Shown: positions 25,321 through 32,644 of the stretch, in pieces
How positions within the stretch are numbered: the stretch's first letter is position 1
How the letters are laid out: the number at the start of each line of letters is the position of its first letter
Source of the DNA: Lachnospiraceae bacterium
GTDB taxonomy: Bacteria; Bacillota; Clostridia; Lachnospirales; Lachnospiraceae
Length of the DNA: 32,644 bases
Direction: 5' to 3'
Assembly (NCBI GenBank): GCA_017469275.1
Contig: JAFUGT010000164.1
Location: forward strand, 1 to 32,644
Notes under the pieces: model-generated
What the model was told of the DNA's origin: nothing
Database searches by the model: none
The model's input: the letters and a program-made list of their open reading frames with translations, nothing else
Program-made: the position numbers and the translations under genes

Positions 25321-25863
25321 CTATGCCTTTTTTCTCTCAACCAAATCAGTATTTAACGTTTCAAGATAATGAACCAAAGCGCCACCCTGCGCCTTTATAA
25401 AATATTTTGGATCTAATTCCTCATACTTGAAATTTTTTGCATGTCCGTCACGTTCTATCCTGTCATAATATTCTTTCAGGACACGATATGGAAGATAATA
25501 ACTTTCATTTCTGGCAGAAAAGAACACTATAAGAAAGCTGACACCGCCCTGGGCTTCGAACTGCTCCATGAAATTCATCTGGTGTTCATGAATATTCTGC
25601 ATCTGAAATGTATCGGTGTGGCACTCCTTGGCATCAAAGCATATGGGAATTCCCTGGACAACACCGATATAATCAACCGTTGAATCCTTTTCAAAATAAG
25701 CAAGGGTTATGTGATGGCTCTGCTTGTCAATCTCAATCGGCGTGATTGGCGTAGGAATCTTCTGAACCAGGGCAAGCCCTTTTTCTGCATATATATCATT
25801 TGTCATATTAATAAGATCCTCCAGTGTAGAACCTCGAAGACCTCTTGAATTCCATGTTGCCAT
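25321..25863 (-). CDS. recU: Holliday junction resolvase RecU
   Basis: Endonuclease that cleaves Holliday junctions in recombination and repair in Firmicutes. The 180 residues start MATWNSRGLRGSTLEDLINM and carry QKIPTPITPI, the active-site block DSTVDYIGVVQGIPICFDAK followed by EC (acidic D...E-x-K type core), and FQMQNIHEHQMNFMEQFEAQ. The order of motifs matches RecU. GGGAGG lies 5 bases before ATG 25863, so the longer reading from 25917, which overlaps the leucine-rich-repeat gene, is rejected. In Bacillus recU pairs with a penicillin-binding protein gene; here it does not. Confidence 0.93.
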   Translation of the reverse strand: MATWNSRGLRGSTLEDLINMTNDIYAEKGLALVQKIPTPITPIEIDKQSHHITLAYFEKDSTVDYIGVVQGIPICFDAKECHTDTFQMQNIHEHQMNFMEQFEAQGGVSFLIVFFSARNESYYLPYRVLKEYYDRIERDGHAKNFKYEELDPKYFIKAQGGALVHYLETLNTDLVERKKA

Positions 25864-25883
25864 ATATTCCTCCCGATAAAAAT

Positions 25884-28016
25884 TTAGTACACATATGAAT
25901 TCAGCACAGGTGACCATTTCCCGTACACCTTTTTACCGCCGGATTTTTGGTACGGTCTTACCTTGACATAAAGATAAAAATCGATATCATTTTCCGGAAT
26001 TTCAACTGTTACCGAATTTCGTTTAACCTCATTCTGGTAAAGCTGTTTTGTCATCTTTTTGTTGCTGCATATCAACACCTGGTAGCCTGAGGCGCCTTTG
26101 ACCTTAGCCCATCTGTATTTTATCCGATATGCCTTTTTCGACTTCAGATATTTTTCATCGCCTGCCATTTCAACCACTGTTGCAGCTTTGGCAAATTTCC
26201 CGCTATATACGAATGTTACATTGCTATATACATCAACAGCATTTTTCGCCAGCTTGATATTCTTATTATTAAACTGTACAGTCTTAGAGATTTTTTCATA
26301 ATTAATTTTCTTCTTTGTTTCATCATTGATTACTTTTTTGTAGCTCCCTGCAAAGTGAAAAGCATAACCGCCTATATAGCTTACACTTTTCGGAATTACT
26401 ATATCCTTAAATGGTACCATATAAAATGCTCTCTTCTCAATGCGTGTAAGATTAGGAAGACTGTCAAGAACCTCCTGAATATCAATGTTGAAACAGTCTT
26501 CAAAAGCATTATCACCTATCACCTTCACTGTGTCGGGAAGCTTGACCTCACACAGATTCGGGCACATTGCGAATGCGGAACCGGGCAGCTTATCAAATGT
26601 ATTATGAAATGTAATGCTGTATATATTGCTGCTGGCAAATGCAGTGTCAAATGAAGTTACGCCTGCAGGAACCTCAATATCCCTGATGCCTGTATATTCA
26701 ATAAAACATGTCTCCAATGTTTTAACTGTTGACGGAATTGTAAGACTTGTAAGTCCTGTATCAGAAAAAGCCTGAATTCCAATCTTCTCAAGCCCTTCAT
26801 TGAGCTTAACTTCCTTTAATTTTTTATAGGAATAGAACGCCTGATCGCCAATAACTTTAACACTGTCAGACATCGTAATGCTCTCAACATCACTATCTTC
26901 AAAACATAGATATTCGCCCACTTCGTAGGCACAGTCCGGTATTGTTATATTCTTATCATCACCAATATATTTGTAGGCAAAATGACCATTTGCATCCGGC
27001 AACTCATCATCATTCAACAGAAGAAAATCATTGTTAAGAGTCAGGTAACCGCTGTCGGCAAGCCCCCTAATAACGCCTTTGGAATAGGAATAAGTCTTAT
27101 ACAATTTCATAGCTGAATTATTATCAAGATTATGTCCCTTGATGGTAAGCTTCACATTACTCATCACTCCCGAGCTGATTGAATAATCATACTCATCTAA
27201 GGCTGAGTCATCTATCGTCGTAACAGATTCGGGAATTATAAGTGCATCCAGCATTTCTACGGCATCCACATAATCCTCAACTGCCGGACATTTATAATTA
27301 AATGCCAGCAGATCTATTACAGTACATCCGTCCTTGACGACAATGTTATTTCTCCTGCCGGGAACTCTAAGAAGCTTATCCATATTTTTTGTATAAATGA
27401 GCCCGTCAAACGAAGCATAATTCTTATCCGATTCCAACACATTGAAACTGTCAGCCGGCAGATATGCCAGTGTTTTAAGATCAAGATCGGTCGTGAAGTT
27501 GATCGTCATAGAAGGCGAGTTTTCAGATCTGCCTACAATATGAGCAGAATATCCCTCATCATCAACCTGCCACAAATATTTTATCTTTCCGGGCATATTG
27601 ATGACTGCAGGTGTGTGTTTTCCACCCACAATACAGTACCCCAGTTTCTTAACAGAGTTGGGAATAGTAAGTTCGTTAATCTCCGTATTGTAGAACGCAA
27701 AGCAGTCAATACTCTTGACAGTGTCAGCTATTTTAATATCTCTAAGCTTTTTGCAATCCTCAAAAGCGCTTCTTGGTATGGAAGTCACACCCTTTTTGAT
27801 CACAACCTTCTTGATCCTCTTTTTCTGTTTCTTAGAAGGAATATCATTTTGCGTCATCTTTCCGGTGCCGCTAACGGTATATGTGGTACCCTTCATGCTG
27901 CATTTAACATTAGCTGATGCACTTAGAGAAAACACACATAAGATAACGATCAGCACAAAACATGTTGTTAATACATACAACGCATTATTTATTATAATAT
28001 CAATTTTCTTTTTCAT
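25884..28016 (-). CDS. Secreted BspA-type leucine-rich-repeat protein
   Basis: Exported protein of 710 residues. The signal peptide ends near SLSASA (about residue 35). The body contains several blocks of the BspA/LRR_5 type: SAFEDCKKLRDIKIADTVKS, SVTTIDDSALDEYDYS, DQAFYSYKKLKEVKLNEGLE and DNAFEDCFNIDIQEVLDSLP, with (I/V)P.(S/G)V..I turns. The last 90 residues look like a fibronectin-type III domain (YRWAKVKGASGYQVLICSNK to GKWSPVLNSYVY). No LPXTG or membrane anchor is seen, so it is probably released or loosely bound to the wall. GAGGTG precedes ATG 28016. Such proteins are common on gut Clostridia and are thought to bind host or neighbour surfaces. Confidence 0.9.
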   Translation of the reverse strand: MKKKIDIIINNALYVLTTCFVLIVILCVFSLSASANVKCSMKGTTYTVSGTGKMTQNDIPSKKQKKRIKKVVIKKGVTSIPRSAFEDCKKLRDIKIADTVKSIDCFAFYNTEINELTIPNSVKKLGYCIVGGKHTPAVINMPGKIKYLWQVDDEGYSAHIVGRSENSPSMTINFTTDLDLKTLAYLPADSFNVLESDKNYASFDGLIYTKNMDKLLRVPGRRNNIVVKDGCTVIDLLAFNYKCPAVEDYVDAVEMLDALIIPESVTTIDDSALDEYDYSISSGVMSNVKLTIKGHNLDNNSAMKLYKTYSYSKGVIRGLADSGYLTLNNDFLLLNDDELPDANGHFAYKYIGDDKNITIPDCAYEVGEYLCFEDSDVESITMSDSVKVIGDQAFYSYKKLKEVKLNEGLEKIGIQAFSDTGLTSLTIPSTVKTLETCFIEYTGIRDIEVPAGVTSFDTAFASSNIYSITFHNTFDKLPGSAFAMCPNLCEVKLPDTVKVIGDNAFEDCFNIDIQEVLDSLPNLTRIEKRAFYMVPFKDIVIPKSVSYIGGYAFHFAGSYKKVINDETKKKINYEKISKTVQFNNKNIKLAKNAVDVYSNVTFVYSGKFAKAATVVEMAGDEKYLKSKKAYRIKYRWAKVKGASGYQVLICSNKKMTKQLYQNEVKRNSVTVEIPENDIDFYLYVKVRPYQKSGGKKVYGKWSPVLNSYVY

Positions 28017-28105
28017 GTATTATTCACCTCAGCATTCACTTGATGTCAAACCAACTTTACAATATTCTTCCTCTATCAATTAGCACAATATATCCCCCTA
28101 GCAGC

Positions 28106-29194
28106 TTAAAACAAACCATCACATATACTTTCAAACACATCGTTAAGTTCTGCATTAAATACCCTGCCCGAAAGTTTTTCTGATAACCGTTCAACTTCAT
28201 CGGGAAAATGTATTTCATAAGCATGCAGTAGCTGGTGTTTCAGTCCAAACTCTTTTCGCATATAGGCGTTAATATCCTTGTGTCCATACTTACCATCTCC
28301 CAGGATAGGATGTCCTATGGACTTAAGATGAGCCCTTATCTGATGTGTCTTTCCGGTTATAAGCTCTACCTTGAGAAGCGTAACATCATAAGACCGCCTT
28401 CCGTCATCAATACTTCCATGCTTAACCGGTTCATAGCGGGTCTCAATATATGCAGGGGATTCAACTCCAGCATTAATTGCTTCTTCCTTAGTATCATATA
28501 TGACAACCTGGTTATGAGTTTCTTTCTTGGTCAGAAATCCCTTGATTGTTGCCGCCTTATCAATATTGCCTTTAACAACTGTAAGGTAATACTTGCTTAG
28601 TGTTCTGTCCTTTAACATCTTTGAAAGGATTCTTGTTCCTTGATAGGACATACCCGCTAGTATTATTCCGCTCGTGTTGCGGTCAAGCCTGTTGCATACA
28701 GATGTAGTAAATAACGGATCCTTATTATCTCTTTGATTGTAATAGTCAACAATCATTTCATTTAACGAATAATCTTCCGGTCTTGCCTTCTGTGAGAGAA
28801 CTCCCACAGGCTTATTAAGAATTAGGATGTCATCATCCTCGTATATTATCTCTATATTATTTAACGGAGATTTATTATTATAAGTACTATCATTAATCGA
28901 TACATCGGTGTTGTTGATATCAATATTGTCCGCAATCAAATTTTTATTATTATTAACATTATCTGTGGTTAAATTCTTCCTAAACTTTGCAATAGTATCG
29001 TCAGCCAGATATATTTCAATTATATCACCCTCTGACACTATCTCACTACCATCAGCCTTACAACCGTTATACTTAATATTCTTCTTTCGCAGCATCTTAT
29101 ATATAAAGCTTTGAGGAGCAAGATCAAGATATCTGCCAAGGTATTTATTAAGACGCTGTCCTGCACTGTTTTTATCAACTACAATTTTTTTCAT
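28106..29194 (-). CDS. RluA-family 23S rRNA pseudouridine synthase
   Basis: Isomerises uridine to pseudouridine in large-subunit rRNA, probably RluC/RluD-like; cytoplasmic. The 362 residues begin with an S4 RNA-binding domain (1-73, SAGQRLNKYLGRYLDLAPQS). After a roughly 39-residue Asn-rich insert comes the catalytic domain: ILILNKPVGVLSQ, the active-site motif CNRLDRNTSGIIL with catalytic D171, and LITGKTHQIRAHLKSIGHPI then LGDGKYG. GTGGAG lies 5 bases before ATG 29194. Its own promoter lies about 60 bases upstream, directly after the terminator of the large surface-protein gene. Exact target positions cannot be predicted. Confidence 0.94.
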   Translation of the reverse strand: MKKIVVDKNSAGQRLNKYLGRYLDLAPQSFIYKMLRKKNIKYNGCKADGSEIVSEGDIIEIYLADDTIAKFRKNLTTDNVNNNKNLIADNIDINNTDVSINDSTYNNKSPLNNIEIIYEDDDILILNKPVGVLSQKARPEDYSLNEMIVDYYNQRDNKDPLFTTSVCNRLDRNTSGIILAGMSYQGTRILSKMLKDRTLSKYYLTVVKGNIDKAATIKGFLTKKETHNQVVIYDTKEEAINAGVESPAYIETRYEPVKHGSIDDGRRSYDVTLLKVELITGKTHQIRAHLKSIGHPILGDGKYGHKDINAYMRKEFGLKHQLLHAYEIHFPDEVERLSEKLSGRVFNAELNDVFESICDGLF

Positions 29195-29255
29195 AACTAC
29201 TCCACGTAATTCTCAACCACATAATATTCTGAAAATAGTTTTACTATTCAAAAAT

Positions 29256-29283
29256 ATTTTACTGTTTTTTATTATTATGTCAA
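29256..29283 (-). promoter_or_regulatory. Promoter for the pseudouridine synthase gene
   Basis: Minus strand: perfect -35 TTGACA (29278-29283), 16-base AT-rich spacer, -10 TAAAAT (29256-29261). A small hairpin (AATAGT/ACTATT, about 29234-29248) follows in the leader. Confidence 0.6.
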
Positions 29284-29311
29284 GAAAACTCAGAATAATC
29301 TTTCTTATTGG

Positions 29312-29344
29312 AAAAAGCTGCCATCTAACCTGACAGATGGCAGC
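29312..29344 (-). terminator. Intrinsic terminator after the repeat surface protein
   Basis: Perfect 10-bp GC-rich stem GCTGCCATCT/AGATGGCAGC (29317-29326 and 29335-29344), 8-base loop, followed on the minus strand by five T (29312-29316). Confidence 0.88.
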
Positions 29345-29399
29345 CTTATACTAGTTACAACATTTAAAATGACGCACTATATTCATATAAATGATATCA

Positions 29400-32300
29400 T
29401 TATTTTACTGTGACTTGAATCTTCTTACCATATCCATTCCTTGCGTATACCCAGATAATAACTTCGCCTGCTTTCTTGCCTGTGATATATCCGTCTTTGG
29501 ATACAGTTGCAATACTCTTATCAGTTGAGGCATATCTGAATTCCTTGGCATGAGCATCAGATAACTGGTTCTTCTTGCTGTCAACAAGAATAGTATCAGC
29601 TGTTATACGATATTTTGTGCCGATATACACATCTATCTTAGTATGACTGGTAATCTTAATATCCTTGGCATTGGTGTATTTCTTATTCTTTACACCAACT
29701 ACGTGTGCAGTAATACTTGTACCTAGTGTGATCTTCTTACCGCTTACTTTCTTATAGGCATTGACATAAACCTTGAAGTTCTTTTTGACATTAAACTTCT
29801 TGCCGCCTATTTTGGTTATTACAGCGCTGTCAGATGATGACTTCTTAACAGTCTTACAGGCTTTTTTCGTGAATTTCTTGCCACAATACTGTACGTATAT
29901 ATCATATCCGTCAGCATCGCTTACTGTACCCCATTTAACGATAATCTTCTTGCCCTTCTGATCGACCTTCAGACCTTCATTAAGACTAAATGAATTCTTC
30001 TCGATCTGTTTAGGTGTGGCATACTTATTAATTGCTGCCTGAACCTTGGCATCAGTCTTAGCCTCGGCTATCTTTTCAGAAATGTCACTCTTAATAACTT
30101 TAATAGTATCAGCATTTTCTTTGGCTGTTGAACCGGTATTAGAGCTTGTCTGTGATGCGGTATCAGCATTACTTTTTGATACTGTATTAGTGGCAATACT
30201 GTCTATCGATTTAACCGCAGAAGCCACAGCTTCATTGGCTTTGGAATCAACCTCTGCTTTAAGAGCTTTCTTCTGGCTGTTGGTAAGTCCCTTTGTATTA
30301 TCAATTTCAACCTTGGCATTATCAGCCTGTTTCTGAATATCCTTTGTCACAGCTCCTACAACAACGCTTTGGGTTTCAACAACAGCATTATCCAATACAC
30401 TCTGAGCAGCATTATCTGATGTGGCATTAGATACATCATTTTTTGCAATATCAACAACAGAATCCAGCTTTTTATTAGCCTCTGCCTTCTGCTCATCTGT
30501 TAGATTCTCAAGGGAATCAATTACCTTCTTCATTTCTGTAATAAGATCATTGAGTTTTGTGTTGATCTCATTCTTTGTGGCATCCGATGCAGTGGGCTTG
30601 TTTTCCTGTTTGTCAGTATTGGTCTTATCTCCCGATTCATTCTTTGGTTCATTACCGGAATCACCTGACTTTTCTTCACCGGGTACAACAGCAGGATTCT
30701 TTCCTGATTCATCAGTTTTCTCTTCACCGGAACCCGGTGCAGCATCTTCTATAACATGACCTTCGGCATCTTTCTTGATTACAGTTTCCGTCTTTCCATC
30801 TGCACTTGTTGTTGTCTCTGTACTTCCTGTCTTATTACCTTCAGAATCATACAGAGTTTCTGTTACAGTTGTTGTACCATCAGAATTCTTTGTTGTTTCA
30901 ACTTTCGCTACTATCTTATTGTTTTCATTTTGTGTCTCTACTGTTGTCGTATTACCTTCAGTAGTTGTAACTGTAGTTGAACCATCTGCATTTTTATTTG
31001 TCTCTACAGTTTTGGTTGTATTACCTGATTCATCCTTGGTCTCTACTGTTGTCGTATTACCTTCGGTTGTCGTTACTATTGTTGTTCCGTCCGCGTTTGT
31101 CTTTGTCTCAACAACCTTAGTTGTATTACCTGATCCATCTTTAGTCTCTACTGTCGTTGTACTTTCCTCTGTTGTGGTTACTGTTGTTGTTCCATCTTCA
31201 TTTGTTTTTGTTTCAACTGTTTTAGTTGTATTATCTGATGCATCCTTGGTCTCTACTGTTGTCGTATTACCTTCTGTTGTCGTTACTGTTGTTGTTCCGT
31301 CTGTGTTCGTCTTTGTCTCAACAACCTTAGTCGTATTATCTGACGCATCCTTGGTCTCTACCGTCGTTGTACTTCCTTCGGTTGTGGTTACTGTCGTTGT
31401 TTCATCTACGTTCGTCTTTGCTTCTACAGTCTTTATTACATTACCTGATGCATCCTTGGTCTCTACCGTCGTTGTACTTCCTTCAGTTGTAGTTACTGTT
31501 GTTGTTCCGTCCGCATTCTTCTTTGTTTCAACAATCCTAGTTGTATTATCAGATGCATCTTTGGTCTCTACCGTCGTTGTACTTCCTTCAGTTGTAGTTG
31601 CTGTTGTTGTTCCGTCCACGTTCGTCTTTGTCTCAACAACCTTAGTCGTATTATCTGACGCATCCTTAGTCTCTACTGTCGTTGAATTTCCTTCAGTTGT
31701 TGTTACCGTTGTTGTTCCATCCGCATTTTTCTTTGTCTCTATTGTGTTTACAACATTACCGTTCGTATCTCTGATCGTCTCAACAGTACTAACCAAATTA
31801 CCACTTGCATCTTCTGTTATAACTGTCTCTGTCTTACCGTCCGAGGAGGTTGTTGTCATTGTAGCTCCCGTGACAGTTCCTGTGCCATCTTTTGTGACCA
31901 CAGTCATGACCTGATTTCCTTGTGCATCGGTTGTGTTTGTCGTCTCTACAATCTTACTTGGCATATTATTCTGATAAGTGGTCTTTGTCACTATAACCGT
32001 TCCGTCCGGCTGTGTAACCGTCTCTGTGAGCGTAGTGCCGTCCGCGATCGTGATGCTCGCGGTCAGTGTCGCCGTGGTGTCATAGCTTACGGTGTAATTC
32101 TTCTTCGTCGCACCGCTCAACGTAACGTTCGTGATGGTTACGGTCTTATCGTTCCCGGGCTTGCTATCCGCAAAGACACCCTCCACGTTCACCTGCAGTT
32201 CCTCTGTGGGCACTGCACCCGTCATCGTCAGAGAATCATCGAAGCTTGCCACCGTATTCTCGTCGTATTCCTTATTCTGTGCGATAATGCCGGAAACGGT

Positions 32301-32492
32301 TACCGTCGCCTTTGCGATGCGCGCAGTCACGCTTCCCAGCGGATCAGTCGTACTGCCGAGATCGCTGTGATTCTCGTCACCCTCGATATAATAGTAGACC
32401 GTATAATCGTCCGCAGATGTCGCCTGCGGCGGGGTCGTCGTCCAAGCCCCTGTTGTTCCCATACGATAGGAAATCGTTCCACCGGTTGCCAC
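29400..32492 (-). CDS. Large surface protein with 35-residue tandem repeats, 5'-truncated or broken
   Basis: About 1030 codons from a GTG at 32492; coding resemblance goes a few codons further up to an in-frame TAA at 32520-32522, and no signal peptide is present, so the N-terminus is missing or broken. Domains in order: MBG/YDG-like (1-150, VATGGTISYRMGTTG, AKATVTVSGIIAQNKEYDEN, TVTITNVTLSGATKKNYTV), Thr-rich hairpin-like repeats (160-251), eight exact 35-residue repeats (252-531, core ETKTNADGTTTVTTTEG), an acidic Ser/Gly/Pro linker (585-640), a helical region with two DUF1542-like units (645-770), a fibronectin-like region (about 845-930), and a BIG2-type C-terminal domain (940-1030). No LPXTG sorting signal. 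Likely an exported adhesin or stalk. The first 500 bases are more GC-rich than the rest. Confidence 0.85.
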   Translation of the reverse strand: MATGGTISYRMGTTGAWTTTPPQATSADDYTVYYYIEGDENHSDLGSTTDPLGSVTARIAKATVTVSGIIAQNKEYDENTVASFDDSLTMTGAVPTEELQVNVEGVFADSKPGNDKTVTITNVTLSGATKKNYTVSYDTTATLTASITIADGTTLTETVTQPDGTVIVTKTTYQNNMPSKIVETTNTTDAQGNQVMTVVTKDGTGTVTGATMTTTSSDGKTETVITEDASGNLVSTVETIRDTNGNVVNTIETKKNADGTTTVTTTEGNSTTVETKDASDNTTKVVETKTNVDGTTTATTTEGSTTTVETKDASDNTTRIVETKKNADGTTTVTTTEGSTTTVETKDASGNVIKTVEAKTNVDETTTVTTTEGSTTTVETKDASDNTTKVVETKTNTDGTTTVTTTEGNTTTVETKDASDNTTKTVETKTNEDGTTTVTTTEESTTTVETKDGSGNTTKVVETKTNADGTTIVTTTEGNTTTVETKDESGNTTKTVETNKNADGSTTVTTTEGNTTTVETQNENNKIVAKVETTKNSDGTTTVTETLYDSEGNKTGSTETTTSADGKTETVIKKDAEGHVIEDAAPGSGEEKTDESGKNPAVVPGEEKSGDSGNEPKNESGDKTNTDKQENKPTASDATKNEINTKLNDLITEMKKVIDSLENLTDEQKAEANKKLDSVVDIAKNDVSNATSDNAAQSVLDNAVVETQSVVVGAVTKDIQKQADNAKVEIDNTKGLTNSQKKALKAEVDSKANEAVASAVKSIDSIATNTVSKSNADTASQTSSNTGSTAKENADTIKVIKSDISEKIAEAKTDAKVQAAINKYATPKQIEKNSFSLNEGLKVDQKGKKIIVKWGTVSDADGYDIYVQYCGKKFTKKACKTVKKSSSDSAVITKIGGKKFNVKKNFKVYVNAYKKVSGKKITLGTSITAHVVGVKNKKYTNAKDIKITSHTKIDVYIGTKYRITADTILVDSKKNQLSDAHAKEFRYASTDKSIATVSKDGYITGKKAGEVIIWVYARNGYGKKIQVTVK
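30900..31739 (-). repeat. Eight tandem 105-bp repeats
   Basis: Eight in-frame copies of a 35-codon unit (residues 252-286, 287-321, 322-356, 357-391, 392-426, 427-461, 462-496 and 497-531) with no length change. The copies differ by scattered substitutions, mostly at the K/T-N-x-D-G and D-(A/E/G)-S-(D/G)-N positions; the last copy is the most diverged. Degenerate units flank both ends. Confidence 0.95.
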
Positions 32493-32644
32493 GCCATTCT
32501 CTGATTGTTGTTCTGCAAATTAAATTATGCTCCATTCTGCAAATTATATGGAACAGATTTTGGTGCTATTGCGTAAATATCATCAGATTATTTGGAGTGG
32601 ATTCTGCATTTTGTTTTGTGTAAACATACTCCCAGTCAAATTAA
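32493..32644. other. Upstream edge with 12-bp direct repeats, no gene seen
   Basis: AT-rich 152 bases upstream of the surface-protein reading. TTCTGCAAATTA occurs twice (32511-32522 and 32535-32546), with a related ATTCTGCA near 32600. No ribosome site or promoter of quality, and no signal-peptide coding sequence in any minus-strand frame. Confidence 0.5.

Noticed and set aside
30775-31914. 379-codon open frame on the plus strand, rich in Val, Ser and Thr
   Set aside because: It runs exactly antisense to the Thr-rich repeats of the surface protein. The 105-bp period keeps stops out of the opposite frame, and the product is a monotonous hydrophobic repeat without ribosome site or domain.
32327-32518. 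Arg-rich 63-codon frame on the minus strand at the right edge
   Set aside because: Lies in another frame over the MBG/YDG-like coding sequence; Arg-rich content reflects the GC-rich island rather than a protein.

Overview
The window looks like chromosomal DNA of an AT-rich, low-GC Firmicute, most likely a gut or rumen Clostridium of the Lachnospiraceae type. The support is the rpsU-yqfC-yqfD-phoH-ybeY order, sporulation-linked genes (yqfC, yqfD, a BofC-like protein), a short-form HisG with HisZ, a HisIE fused to a decayed HisF-like domain, and BspA-type and BIG2-type secreted proteins. Genus cannot be fixed from the sequence alone. Every gene I can support lies on the minus strand, so the order below follows transcription from right to left.

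Right end (29.4-32.6 kb): a large, apparently 5'-truncated surface protein with MBG/YDG-like N-terminal sequence, eight 35-residue tandem repeats (105 bp each), a helical region and C-terminal Ig-like domains. Its first 500 bp is clearly more GC-rich than the rest. Then come an RluA-type pseudouridine synthase with an Asn-rich insert (28.1-29.2 kb), a BspA-type leucine-rich-repeat protein, and recU, which ends at a terminator.

Histidine block (17.0-25.2 kb): from a good promoter at 25.25 kb, an O-acetyltransferase, trpS, hisZ, hisG, a secreted BIG2 protein with a nuclease-toxin-like C-terminal domain, hisD, hisB and a HisF-like/HisIE fusion. hisC, hisA, hisF and hisH are absent here. A 50-residue membrane peptide with its own promoter and an AT-only palindromic repeat separate this block from alaS.

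Middle (12.3-16.5 kb): alaS (GTG start), a DUF2752 membrane protein with a strong promoter, two paralogous small membrane proteins, and rpsU with a strong promoter and a textbook terminator.

Left part (7.4-12.25 kb): yqfC-yqfD-phoH, ybeY with its own promoter, a DUF3048 lipoprotein and cytidine deaminase. Then follow a 7TM-PAS protein with no output domain, a BofC-like membrane protein, two FAD-dependent oxidoreductases, and a hybrid sensor kinase that runs off the left edge.

Most of the window is housekeeping. The parts most worth a second look are the secreted toxin-like protein inside the his operon, the HisF-like pseudoenzyme domain on HisIE, the repeat-bearing surface gene with its compositional break, and the small CIPC-motif/DUF2752 membrane gene set. 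No intergenic gap exceeds 300 bases; the largest (16479-16761, 283 bases) holds a candidate alaS promoter and an AT-rich repeat. I found no tRNA, CRISPR array, insertion sequence or prophage.
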